Assembly: GCA_963836785.1 (NCBI GenBank)
Contig: CAWIKW010000001.1
Span: forward strand, 744,001-808,000
DNA length: 64,000 nt
Direction: 5' to 3'
Origin: DASQPR01 sp963836785
Lineage (GTDB): Bacteria > Actinomycetota > Actinomycetes > Mycobacteriales > Micromonosporaceae
Below, piece after piece: positions 18,625-27,280 of this stretch (the stretch's first letter is position 1; each line of letters begins with the position of its first letter). The position numbers and the translations under genes were made by a program. The notes under the pieces are model-generated. The model saw only the letters and a list, made by a program, of their open reading frames with translations, made no database searches and was not told where the DNA came from.

Positions 18625-18824
18625 GCCAGATCGGCGACACTCCAACAACGCGACCGGCGGCGCGGCGCTTCACAGCGGCCGGCGTCTGGCAGGCAGCCGT
18701 CGATGAGGCCGGCGTGATGTGCTGGCAGCCGTCAGCGCGAACCGGCCGGATCGCTGCGCTCGCAAGTCGACCTCGACCGGCGCGCAACGCAGTCGCAGCT
18801 TCCTGCGCCGATTGGAGGATCTAG
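18621..18824 (+). CDS. Short ORF, probable 5' remnant of a third type VII-like gene
   Basis: A 67-residue frame starts at a GTG overlapping the previous stop as GTGA, so it is in the right place for a coupled third gene. Its second half is Arg-rich and unconvincing. A different frame past about 18750 reads as a Gln/Ser/Thr-rich tail (SLRSQVDLDRRATQSQLPAP), so the original gene probably continued in that frame and has been broken by an indel. Confidence 0.3.
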   Translation: MSQIGDTPTTRPAARRFTAAGVWQAAVDEAGVMCWQPSARTGRIAALASRPRPARNAVAASCADWRI

Positions 18825-19377
18825 CAGTCGCGAATCGGTTCCGATCGAATGCACCGATGACTCGTCAGCGACGCCGCACGCGACTGGTATGAGCACGGAT
18901 CCAAATCGCGGCACATGGGACGGGCGCATCTCGACGACGATCCAACTGCCGATGCCAGTGACGGCAGCACACGCAGCACGGCTGCGACGTCGGCGCGTAT
19001 ACGAAGAGACTCTGGAGCCCAGGAATCGACGGAGTTCTCGGCAGTCAGCGATCGGCGCACGTCAGAGCCGGCAACACAACGAGCTCGCGTCCGTCCTCCA
19101 ACGCCGTCTCCATCGACGGCACTGAATCGGATTCGACCGGAGCGACCTGCAATCGACGGGACCATGCTGATCGTGGCGGCGATTACGGCTGATGCCAGAG
19201 GGGATCCTTTCGCTACGGCACCTCGGCCGCTCGCGAGCTCGCGTCTCCGAGCCGTCGAAGGCGAAGGATGGAATCACTCGTGGCCAATGCCTGTCGGGCG
19301 TTCCTGCCGATCATCGAAGCACCGAAGTGATCGAGGTCGAGACACGACCCTGGTTCTGGCGTGATTGGCATCGACCT
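18825..19377. other. Noncoding gene debris within the type VII-like locus
   Basis: About 550 bp without a sustained reading frame, with lower G+C and less codon bias than its surroundings. Short stretches in alternating frames read as Ser/Thr/Gln-rich peptides like disordered tails of secreted proteins. It looks like decayed coding DNA between the helical-protein genes and the mycosin relic. No RNA gene or clear promoter was recognised. Confidence 0.5.
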
Positions 19378-20593
19378 ATGATCGAGCCTACGAGCTGGCC
19401 AACGAGTGCGGTCGTGCTATTCGATTCGCAACGCGGCGATTCGCTCGCGTTGACGGCTGTGTTGCTCGCTGTTCTTCTTCTTACACGCTGCTGTGCCCTA
19501 CGCCGGCGTCGGCCAGATTCGGTCCGCGATCGAGAGTGGATAGTGTCTCGCTCTCGCTCTTGCGCAAGCTCATCGGTATTCCGAGGGCCGGGAGTCGTCG
19601 TCGCTGTCATCGACACCGGCGTCGACGCAGAGCACGTCGACCTGCGCGGCAACGTGTTGCCTGGAACGGACTTCACGTCCGGGTCGCCGTCCGGCCGCGG
19701 CACCACCGACGCCGACGGACACGGAACCGGAATGGCTGGACTCATCGTCGGCCACGGCCACGGCGCCGAACGACGACGACGGCATCCTCGGCGTCGCGCC
19801 GAAGGCGAAGGTGCTTCCGATCCGCTTGTTCACGCACTCCAGCGGGGCAATAGTGGCTCGACCGCGGCGGCGGTGACGTGGGCCGTGAGCCACGGTGCGC
19901 AAGTGATCTCGATGTCATTCGGCTCAGAGCGGAAGTTCAGATCAACAAGACGCAGCGGCGATGCTTGCCGCCTATCAGGCCAACGTCGTTCTCGTCGCCG
20001 GAGTCGGCAATGTGACCGAAGGAGCGCGCCAGGTCGAGTATCCGGCGGCGTACCCGGGAGTCGTCGCGGTGGCTGGGACCGACGAACACGGCAACCACTC
20101 CAAGGTGTCCGTGACCGGCAATCTCATCACGATCGCGGCGCCATCGGACAACATTCCGTCGACGTACAACAATGGTGGCTACGCCATCGGAAGTGGAACC
20201 AGTTCGTCAACGGCGATCGTTGCCGGGGCGGCGGCACTCGTACGGTCCCGGTTTCCAAACCTCACCGCAGGTGAAGTCGTCAACCGACTCACGGCAACGG
20301 CAATCGACAAGGGGCCACCGGGACGCGACGACGAATACGGCTACGGGCTCATCAACCTCGTCGGTGCTCTTACGGCCAAAGTCCCGCCGGCCGGATCGGC
20401 GACTCAGACCCCACCGGCCGCCGCCTCGACGCCGACGCCGAGTGGATCGACTCCGGCCGGCGGCCAGTCCAACGCCCTCGCGCCGGCATCGCGCAGCTAT
20501 AGCACCACGATCATCTCGATCGTCGGCGTCATCGTCGTGCTGCTCGCCGTTCTCGGCGCGTGGACCCTCGTCCGACGACGGCGCCCTGGTTAG
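19378..20593 (+). pseudogene. Frameshifted mycosin (type VII subtilisin-like protease)
   Basis: Mycosins are membrane-anchored serine proteases of type VII secretion systems. All parts are recognisable but in different frames: a signal sequence (LALTAVLLAVLLL, then CPTPASA in another frame), the Asp motif VVVAVIDTGVD and His motif DGHGTGMAGLI in frame 1, DDDGILGVAPKAKVLPIRL in frame 2, STAAAVTWAVSHGAQVISMS in frame 1 again, and from about 19930 to the end frame 2 with VAGVGN (oxyanion Asn), SGTSSSTAIVAGAA (nucleophile Ser) and a C-terminal membrane helix with RRRR. At least three frame switches, or four with the signal region, make a working protein unlikely. Neighbouring genes are intact, so widespread sequencing error is improbable. 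Confidence 0.85.
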
Positions 20594-20699
20594 CTGATCG
20601 AGTCCAGACGCCGGTCACCGGAAACGGCCACGGTCGGATAGACGCAGGCCGGCGTACTGTGACGGCACACAAAACGGTACCGACCGCCGGGAGCGCGCG

Positions 20700-21377
20700 A
20701 TGGACTGGAATGACTTCCTCACCGAGCGCGACCGCAAGCTGCTCGACGCAACCGAGTGGACAAAGCGCCGCGAGTTCGGACTGGGTACGCGTCCGGCCGT
20801 CCTGGTAATCGACGACTACTACGGCGCACTCGGACTACCGCGTGCCCCGATCCTCGACGTCATCGACGAATGGCCGACCGCGTGCGGCGAGGACGGCTGG
20901 GCGGCGATCGACCGTACGCGGCCACTGCTCGAAACTGCCCGAGCGCACGAGATACCCGTCGTCTACTTCACGAAGGCGCCGCGTGGCGTACTCCATGCAC
21001 GCGGCACCATGGTCGCGAGCGCGATACCGGAGTCGAAGCGCCGCGAGATCGTCGCCGAAATTGCCCCGGTCGACGGCGACCTCGTCATCGAAAAGGTTGG
21101 CCCCAGCGGCTTCTACGGCACGTCGCTCGACTTCCACCTCCGCTCGTGGCAATGCGACACGCTTCTCGTTTGTGGTGAGTCAACGAGCGGCTGCGTACGG
21201 GCAACCGTGGTCGATGCATTCGAGCGCGGCTTCTCGATCGGCGTTGTGACCGACTGTTGCTTCGACCGGATCGAGGCATCCCACTGGATCAGCCTGTTCG
21301 ATATCCGCCAGAAATACGCTGATCTCCTCGACAGCGCCGAGGCTTCGAAATTCATCGAAGCGCTCGAGCCAAGCTAA
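20700..21377 (+). CDS. Cysteine hydrolase of the isochorismatase family
   Basis: A 225-residue cytosolic enzyme with the isochorismatase-like triad: D38 in VLVIDDYY, K132 in VIEKVGPSGFYGT and nucleophile C165 in ESTSGCVRATVVDA. The ESTSGCVRAT form resembles N-carbamoylsarcosine amidases more than isochorismatases, so an amide or carbamoyl hydrolase is likely; the substrate is unknown. The length is typical. The start follows GGGAGC, and a TACTGT box at about 20655 lies at suitable distance for a leadered promoter. It seems to stand alone. Confidence 0.88.
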   Translation: MDWNDFLTERDRKLLDATEWTKRREFGLGTRPAVLVIDDYYGALGLPRAPILDVIDEWPTACGEDGWAAIDRTRPLLETARAHEIPVVYFTKAPRGVLHARGTMVASAIPESKRREIVAEIAPVDGDLVIEKVGPSGFYGTSLDFHLRSWQCDTLLVCGESTSGCVRATVVDAFERGFSIGVVTDCCFDRIEASHWISLFDIRQKYADLLDSAEASKFIEALEPS

Positions 21378-21488
21378 CGACGACCACTCAGCGTTGACGC
21401 TCACCGGGGCGCCAACCGCCCGATGCGTCTTGCGAACGCAACCACCAATGACATCAACCGAGTGCGTCGACGCCTCCTGCTCCGACCG

Positions 21489-22841
21489 TCAGAGCATTCC
21501 GAGATACCGCTGCCGCTCGTACGGCGTGACCACGCGGCGGTACTCGTCCCACTCGGCACGCTTGTTGCGTAGGAAGAAGTCGAAGACGTGCTCGCCCAAC
21601 ACCTCGGCGACAAACTCCGACCGGCTCATCACGTCGATCGCCTCGGACAGGTTGCCCGGCAACGTTTCATAGCCCATCGCCTTACGTTCGGCGTCGGAGA
21701 GCGACCACACGTCGTCCTCGGCACCCGGCGGCAACTCGTACCCCTCTTCTATGCCCTTGAGACCGGCGCCGAGCAGCACCGCGTAGGCCAAGTAGGGATT
21801 GCAGGCGGAATCGAGCGATCGCACCTCGACGCGCGCCGAGTTCGGCTTGCCATAGGCCGGGACGCGCACGAGCGCCGAGCGGTTCAGGTGACCCCAGCAG
21901 ACGTAGGCCGGCGACTCGGTGATGCGGCCCTCAATCGACTGCGGGAACAGCCGCTTGTACGAGTTGACCCACTGGTTCGTGATCGCCGCATACTCCCGGG
22001 CGTGCGTCAGCAGACCGGCGATGAATGAGCGGGCGACCTTCGACAGCTTCATCGGGTCGGACGGATCGTGGAACGCGTTGCGCTCCCCCTCGAAGAGCGA
22101 CAGGTGCGTGTGCATCCCGCTGCCGGGCTGGTCGGTGAACGGCTTCGGCATGAACGTCGCCCGCACGCCGTGCGAAAGGCCGACCTCCTTGACGACGTGG
22201 CGGAAGGTCATCACGTTGTCGGCGGTGGTCAGCGCATCGGCATAGCGCAGATCGATCTCCTGCTGCCCGGGCGCCACCTCGTGGTGGCTGAACTCGACCG
22301 AGATCCCGATCCGTTCGAGCGCGAGTACGGCCTGGCGCCGGAAATCGCGCGCGACCGCGTGCGTCGTGTGCTCGAAGTAACCGCCGGAGTCCACCGGCGT
22401 GGGCGCACCACCGTCGGGCGGAAAATCCTCGACGAGAAAGAACTCGATCTCGGGGTGCGTGTAGAACGTGAAGCCCTTCTCGGCCGCGCGCGACAGCGAT
22501 CGCCGCAGCACGTGCCGCGGATCGGCCCAGCTCGGCGACCCGTCGGGCAGCAAAATGTCGCAGAACATTCGGGCGCTCTCGCCGGACAGGCCGCCCTCGA
22601 ACGGGAAGACCTGGAACGTCGTCGGATCGGGCATAGCGATCATGTCCGACTCGTAGACCCGGGCGAAGCCCTCGATCGCCGAGCCGTCGAACCCGATGCC
22701 CTCCTCGAACGCCGACTCGAGCTCGGCCGGCGCGACGGAGACGCTCTTGAGGGTGCCTAGGACGTCGGTGAACCATAGCCGGACAAAACGGATGTCCCGC
22801 TCCTCTAGCGTACGCAGGACGAACTCCTGTTGACGCTCCAC
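21489..22841 (-). CDS. glnA2: Glutamine synthetase, GlnA2 type
   Basis: A 450-residue type I glutamine synthetase that makes glutamine, or glutamylates an amine, from glutamate with ATP. The N-terminus VERQQEFVLRTLEERDIRFV closely matches mycobacterial GlnA2 as I recall it, and family motifs FDGSAIEGF and an Arg/Glu-rich catalytic barrel are present. The segment where GlnA1 carries the adenylylated Tyr (NLYDL motif) reads AEDDVWSLSDAER here, so GlnE cannot act at that site. The GTG at 22841 is chosen because it matches the GlnA2 N-terminus and follows GGGGAG; a GTG at 22856 lacks a ribosome site. Confidence 0.92.
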   Translation of the reverse strand: MERQQEFVLRTLEERDIRFVRLWFTDVLGTLKSVSVAPAELESAFEEGIGFDGSAIEGFARVYESDMIAMPDPTTFQVFPFEGGLSGESARMFCDILLPDGSPSWADPRHVLRRSLSRAAEKGFTFYTHPEIEFFLVEDFPPDGGAPTPVDSGGYFEHTTHAVARDFRRQAVLALERIGISVEFSHHEVAPGQQEIDLRYADALTTADNVMTFRHVVKEVGLSHGVRATFMPKPFTDQPGSGMHTHLSLFEGERNAFHDPSDPMKLSKVARSFIAGLLTHAREYAAITNQWVNSYKRLFPQSIEGRITESPAYVCWGHLNRSALVRVPAYGKPNSARVEVRSLDSACNPYLAYAVLLGAGLKGIEEGYELPPGAEDDVWSLSDAERKAMGYETLPGNLSEAIDVMSRSEFVAEVLGEHVFDFFLRNKRAEWDEYRRVVTPYERQRYLGML

Positions 22842-23000
22842 GCCCCAACTCCCCACCGATCCAGAGCGACGCGGTCGCGCCTACTCCACCGTTCACAGTC
22901 TGCCCGTCACCCATTACAGCACTGTTAACTACCGGTGCAAACTACGCAAAACAACAGCTGCGCGGGGCTCCGCACGGCGCCCGGACCCCGAGGCGCCCGG

Positions 23001-23059
23001 AACTGTACGGGAGTTGGGCGCTCCCGGCGGCAACCAGCGGCGACTTTCCGTACAACTGC
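23001..23059. repeat. 59-bp dispersed element, copy 1
   Basis: The element starts AACTGTACGG and ends CCGTACAACTGC, so its ends pair through TGTACGG/CCGTACA. A second copy of exactly the same length with the same ends and shared inner GGCGCTCC lies at 43627-43685. It is intergenic, upstream of nadE. It looks like a REP-type or folded-RNA element. Confidence 0.8.
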
Positions 23060-23145
23060 GGACGGGCGCCGCCCGGCCCACCGGACGGGCGCCGGCGCCT
23101 GGCCCGCCGGACGGGCGCCGGCGCCCCGCCTGCCGACGGGCGCGG
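23060..23145. repeat. GC-rich tandem array upstream of nadE
   Basis: GGACGGGCGCC recurs at 23060, 23083 and 23109 with a diverged copy near 23134, each followed by more GC palindromes such as GCCGGCGCC. The array fills the middle of the 400-bp gap between glnA2 and nadE (22842-23242). The rest of the gap holds copy 1 of the 59-bp element and no gene. Confidence 0.7.
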
Positions 23146-23242
23146 CCGCCGGCCCGGTCGGACCCGGGCCCCGGCCGCGCCATACGTGTGACGTGGCGGA
23201 CGCTTTGCAGTCGGACGGTCGCCGCCTTGCGAAGATGGACGT

Positions 23243-25036
23243 ATGCCGAATGCCCGCACGACCCGCCTGCGCATCGCCCTGGCACAGGTCAACCCGACCG
23301 TCGGCGCCATCGACGGCAACGTCGCGATCGTCCGGGCCACCGCCCGGCGCGCCGCTGACGCAGGTGCCCAACTCGTCGCGTTTCCGGAAATGATGATCAC
23401 CGGATATCCGGTCGAGGACCTGGTTTTCCGGGAGTCGTTTGTCGCCGCGTCAAAGGCCGCGGTCGCCGATCTCGCGACGCAACTCGCGGCCGACGGCCTC
23501 GGGGAGATCCCGGTCATCGTCGGCTATGTGGACGCGGACGGGCCGGCCCGGATGAGCGCGGATGCGATGCCGGACCGCGGCCCGCGCGATGCCTTGGCGC
23601 TGCTGCACGGCGGCGGCGTCGTTGCGACGTACTTCAAGCACCACCTGCCGAATTACGGCGTCTTCGACGAAGACCGCTACTTCGTGCCCGGCGACACGCT
23701 CACCGTGGTCCGGGTCGGCGGCGTCGACGTGGCCCTCACCATCTGTGAGGACATGTGGCAGGCCGGTGGCCCGTTGACCGCGGCGGCACGGGCCGGTGTC
23801 GGGTTGGTGGTGAACATCAACGGTTCGCCGTACGAGTTGAACAAGGACGACGTCCGCCTCGCGCTGGTCGCCCGGCGAGCGGCCGAGGCCGGCGCGACAG
23901 TGGCCTACGTGAACATGGTCGGCGGCCAGGACGAGCTGGTGTTCGACGGCGACTCGATCGTGGTCGGCGCCGACGGCACGGTCATCGCCCGGTCGCCACA
24001 GTTCGACGAAGACCTGCTCGTCGTGGACCTGGATCTGCCGGTCGCATCCGGGCCCGCGGTGGACGACCCATCCACGGGTACGGACGGCATGCACATCAAA
24101 CGCGTACCCGTGTCGGAAGAATTGCCGGCGCCGGACGGACCCGCAGCGGACACGACCGTGGTCTCGGGTTCGATAGCGCCGCGGGTCGCCGACGAGGCGG
24201 AGATCTGGGCGGCACTGACCCTCGGCCTCGGCGACTATGTCCGCAAGAACGGATTCAAGTCCGTCGTCATCGCGATCTCCGGCGGCATCGACTCGGCGGT
24301 CGTCGCGGCGCTCGCGGCCGACGCGATCGGCGGATCCCGGGTCGTCGGCGTCTCGATGCCGAGTGCCTACTCGACCGAACACTCGAAGGATGACGCGGCC
24401 GATCTGGCCAAGCGAACCGGCCTCGACTATCGCGTCGAACCGATCGCGCCGATGGTCGACGCGTTCATGAATGCGTTGCACCTGACCGGTCTGGCCGCCG
24501 AGAACCTGCAGGCGCGGGTACGCGGCGTCGTGCTCATGGGTCTGTCCAATCAGGAGGCTCACCTCGTCCTGACGACCGGCAACAAGAGTGAGCTCGCGGT
24601 CGGCTACTCGACGCTCTACGGCGACTCGGTCGGCGGTTTCAATCCGTTGAAGGACGTCCCGAAGACTGTGGTCTGGAGGCTCGCTCGCTGGCGCAACGAC
24701 GAGGCGGAACGGCGGGGCGAGACGCCGCCGATTCCGGAGAACTCGATTTCGAAGCCGCCGAGCGCCGAGCTGCGACCGGACCAGCTGGACTCCGATTCGT
24801 TGCCCGACTACGACGTGCTTGATCCGATCCTGACGGGCTACGTCGACGGTGACATGAGTCGCGAGCAGCTGATCGCGGCCGGCCACGATCCGGAGGTCGT
24901 CGACCGTACGCTGCGCCTAGTCGACCTGGCCGAATACAAGCGGCGGCAATCGGCCCCCGGCACGAAGATCTCCATCAAGGCGTTCGGTCGGGACCGGCGG
25001 CTGCCGATCACGAACAACTGGCGGGAGCGCGGCTGA
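23243..25036 (+). CDS. nadE: Glutamine-dependent NAD+ synthase
   Basis: A 597-residue two-domain enzyme making NAD+ from nicotinate adenine dinucleotide, ATP and glutamine. The N-terminal nitrilase-type glutaminase has the triad E49 (AFPEMMITGYP), K132 (YFKHHLPNYGVFDE) and C168 (LTICEDMW). The C-terminal synthetase has the ATP-pyrophosphatase P-loop SGGIDSAVV near residue 346 and TTGNKSELAVGYSTLYGD. It is shorter than the roughly 680-residue mycobacterial enzyme and fits the shorter bacterial class. The ATG has only a weak ribosome site (GAAGATGGA). Confidence 0.94.
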   Translation: MPNARTTRLRIALAQVNPTVGAIDGNVAIVRATARRAADAGAQLVAFPEMMITGYPVEDLVFRESFVAASKAAVADLATQLAADGLGEIPVIVGYVDADGPARMSADAMPDRGPRDALALLHGGGVVATYFKHHLPNYGVFDEDRYFVPGDTLTVVRVGGVDVALTICEDMWQAGGPLTAAARAGVGLVVNINGSPYELNKDDVRLALVARRAAEAGATVAYVNMVGGQDELVFDGDSIVVGADGTVIARSPQFDEDLLVVDLDLPVASGPAVDDPSTGTDGMHIKRVPVSEELPAPDGPAADTTVVSGSIAPRVADEAEIWAALTLGLGDYVRKNGFKSVVIAISGGIDSAVVAALAADAIGGSRVVGVSMPSAYSTEHSKDDAADLAKRTGLDYRVEPIAPMVDAFMNALHLTGLAAENLQARVRGVVLMGLSNQEAHLVLTTGNKSELAVGYSTLYGDSVGGFNPLKDVPKTVVWRLARWRNDEAERRGETPPIPENSISKPPSAELRPDQLDSDSLPDYDVLDPILTGYVDGDMSREQLIAAGHDPEVVDRTLRLVDLAEYKRRQSAPGTKISIKAFGRDRRLPITNNWRERG

Positions 25037-25048
25037 GGCGACCTACGC

Positions 25049-25660
25049 TTAGCCAGTCAGACTCACGGCCAGCCGGTTGATGACCGCGGTCGCCGCTGTC
25101 GGGTCGTCGCCGAGCGAGCCGAGCGCGTCGTAGGCGGGGAACGAGGTCACCGCAACGAGGCCGGCGAGGATGTCCGATCGCGACAATGCGGCGGCCGAGG
25201 GCTGCGGCGCGGATCGCTCTTCGGCCAGTCGGTCGAGAAGCCGATCAAGCTGGTCGGTGCGCCACTGCTCGCGCTGCGTGAGGTTCGCCGCGATGTCCTG
25301 GTCCACCGTGGACAACCCGAACAGCGGCCGCAGTACGGCCCGCTCCGCATGCCAGAACCGGCATGTCCGCTCGACGACGTACGCCCGCGCTACCTCGGCG
25401 GGCATCGCCTTCGTCGCCGTGAGCAACTGGTCCATGCCCGCCCGTTCGGTCAGATCGGTGAGTACGGCGTCGAGCAGGCCGGACTTCGAGTGGACCTGGT
25501 TGTAGACGGTGACCCGCGTGACGCCGGCCGCCGCGGCGACCGCGTCGAGCGTGAACCCTCGCCAGTTGCCGGCGGCGAGCAGGTGGCGGCCGGCGTCGAT
25601 GATCGCTTGACGGGTGGCAGCCGTCGCGGCGGCCCGGCGACCGTCCAGACGCATCGGCAT
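25049..25660 (-). CDS. TetR family transcriptional regulator
   Basis: A 203-residue regulator with an N-terminal helix-turn-helix (FTLDAVAAAAGVTRVTVYNQ, about 32-51) and a helical ligand-binding domain. It is divergent from a small P-loop kinase gene, and a palindrome in the shared promoter (25682-25700) overlaps its own -10 box TATAGT, so it probably represses itself and perhaps the kinase. The frame extends upstream to 25801, but starts at 25660 or 25654 are preferred because AAAGG lies just before them and because longer forms would cover the operator. The ligand is unknown. Confidence 0.88.
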   Translation of the reverse strand: MPMRLDGRRAAATAATRQAIIDAGRHLLAAGNWRGFTLDAVAAAAGVTRVTVYNQVHSKSGLLDAVLTDLTERAGMDQLLTATKAMPAEVARAYVVERTCRFWHAERAVLRPLFGLSTVDQDIAANLTQREQWRTDQLDRLLDRLAEERSAPQPSAAALSRSDILAGLVAVTSFPAYDALGSLGDDPTAATAVINRLAVSLTG

Positions 25661-25681
25661 TTGCCTTTCGCTTGACGGAGC

Positions 25682-25700
25682 GTATAGCAAATGACTATAC
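25682..25700. promoter_or_regulatory. Probable TetR operator with overlapping -10 box
   Basis: GTATAGCAAATGACTATAC is an inverted repeat with 6-bp arms and a 7-bp spacer. On the minus strand it contains TATAGT, a good -10 box for the TetR gene, and on the plus strand TATAC(AT) for the kinase gene. It is the only AT-rich palindrome in the divergent gap. Confidence 0.7.
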
Positions 25701-25743
25701 ATGGCGTACAGCGAAAGTGGGCTTTGGCGACAGGAGTGATCGC

Positions 25744-26286
25744 GTGGCGGGTGGCTTTCTGATCGAGTTCGGCGGCTTGCCCGCCAGCGGCAAGTCGACA
25801 CTCGCCCGCCGTCTGGCCGACCGGATGGGCGCCGTGCTGCTCCGCATCGACGAGATCGAGGCGGCGATGCGGCGCCACAATCTCACCCCCGACCAGACCG
25901 GCATCACCGCGTACGGTGTCGCCCACGACATCGCGGCCAGCCATCTGCGCCGCGGTTTCACGGTGATCGCGGATGCGGTCAACCCGGTGACCGAGGCGCG
26001 GGATGGCTGGCGGGACCTGGCCGATGCGTCGGACGCACGGCATGCCGTGATCGAGGTTGTCTGCGCCGATCTCGCCGCACATCGGCGCCGGGTCGAAACG
26101 CGCGCGAACGACGTTCCCGGCTGGACCTATCCGGACTGGTCCGAGGTCGAAAAGCGCTCCGCGGAATACCAACCGCGCACCGACGATCGCCTGGTGGTGG
26201 ACTCGACCCGACCGATCGAGGCGTGCGACCGCGAGATCGTCGAGTACATCGACGACCGGAAAGGGGACTGTGAAATCTTCCACTGA
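25744..26286 (+). CDS. P-loop kinase (AAA_33-like)
   Basis: A 180-residue protein with Walker A motif GGLPASGKST (10-19) near the N-terminus and the shape of small metabolite kinases of the zeta-toxin/AAA_33 group. Later features include VIADAVNPVTE, a Walker B-like strand, and an Arg-rich lid region (AHRRRVETRAND). It probably phosphorylates a small molecule; the identity is unknown. The GTG at 25744 follows AGGAGTG at 25732. It shares a promoter region with the divergent TetR regulator and is likely controlled by it. Confidence 0.8.
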   Translation: MAGGFLIEFGGLPASGKSTLARRLADRMGAVLLRIDEIEAAMRRHNLTPDQTGITAYGVAHDIAASHLRRGFTVIADAVNPVTEARDGWRDLADASDARHAVIEVVCADLAAHRRRVETRANDVPGWTYPDWSEVEKRSAEYQPRTDDRLVVDSTRPIEACDREIVEYIDDRKGDCEIFH

Positions 26287-26398
26287 TCCCTGCCGAGTGG
26301 CGGCGTGACGGTGGGACGATCGGCTCGAATCCGGGGACCGCGAACACCCGTCCGATCGGGGCGGGGCGGCGGCCTCGAGACGACGCGAGGAGACAACG

Positions 26399-27280
26399 AT
26401 GTCCGAGCCAACGACGTCCGACCCGGCGGCCCGACCAACCGCCGACCAACCCGAAGTCACCGCCCTCTACGGCGGCCCGGCGACTCGCCGTGTCCGCACC
26501 CGCGACCTGCAGGTCGCCAAGGACCGTGGTCAGAAGTGGGCCATGCTCACGAGCTACGACCAGTACACGGCCGGCATCTTCGACGCGGCCGGTATCCCGG
26601 TCCTGCTGGTCGGCGACTCCGCGGCGAACAACGTCTTCGGTTACGAGACAACGGTTCCCATCACCGCCGACGAACTACTCCCCCTCGTCCGCGCCGTCGT
26701 ACGCGCGACGACTCACAGTCTCGTCATCGGGGACCTGCCGTTCGGCTCGTACGAGGAGGGGCCCAAGCAGGCGCTGCGCACCGCCGTACGGTTCATGAAG
26801 GAAGGCGGCTGCCATGGGGTCAAACTCGAGGGCGGTCAACGCTGCGCCAAGCAGATCGAGGCGATCACCAAGGCCGGCATCCCGGTCATGGCCCACATCG
26901 GATTCACGCCGCAGAGCGAGCACGCGATCGGCGGATACCGCGTCCAGGGACGTGGCGATGCGGCCGAGGACGTTCACGCCGACGCTCATGCGGTCGCCGA
27001 GGCCGGCGCGTTTGCGGTCGTACTCGAAATGGTTCCGGGCGGCATCGCGAAACGGATCACCCATGACCTGACGATCCCGACGATCGGCATCGGTGCCGGG
27101 CCGGATACCGACGCGCAGGTGCTCGTCTGGCAGGACATGGCCGGTCTGCGCGCTGGAAAGGCGCCCCGGTTCGTCAAGCGCTACGCCGATCTGGCCGGCG
27201 TCCTCGGCGATGCGACCCGGCGCTACGCCGACGAGGTGCGCTCGGGCGCATTCCCGGCTGCGGAGCACACATTTGAGTAG
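26399..27280 (+). CDS. panB: 3-methyl-2-oxobutanoate hydroxymethyltransferase
   Basis: PanB adds a hydroxymethyl group from methylenetetrahydrofolate to alpha-ketoisovalerate, the first committed step to pantothenate and CoA. The 293-residue protein has the TIM-barrel signatures LLVGDSAANNVFGYETT (metal-binding D73), IGDLPFGSYE, GVKLEGG and MAHIGFTPQS. A 20-residue Pro/Thr-rich extension precedes the domain, as in other actinobacteria. The ATG follows AGGAGA with good spacing. The following nucleotidyltransferase gene overlaps its stop codon. The other pantothenate genes are not in the window. Confidence 0.95.
   Translation: MSEPTTSDPAARPTADQPEVTALYGGPATRRVRTRDLQVAKDRGQKWAMLTSYDQYTAGIFDAAGIPVLLVGDSAANNVFGYETTVPITADELLPLVRAVVRATTHSLVIGDLPFGSYEEGPKQALRTAVRFMKEGGCHGVKLEGGQRCAKQIEAITKAGIPVMAHIGFTPQSEHAIGGYRVQGRGDAAEDVHADAHAVAEAGAFAVVLEMVPGGIAKRITHDLTIPTIGIGAGPDTDAQVLVWQDMAGLRAGKAPRFVKRYADLAGVLGDATRRYADEVRSGAFPAAEHTFE

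Noticed and set aside
20594..20699. Riboswitch or leader before the cysteine hydrolase
   Set aside because: Only a likely -10 box (TACTGT) and a normal ribosome site are visible; no structured element was found.
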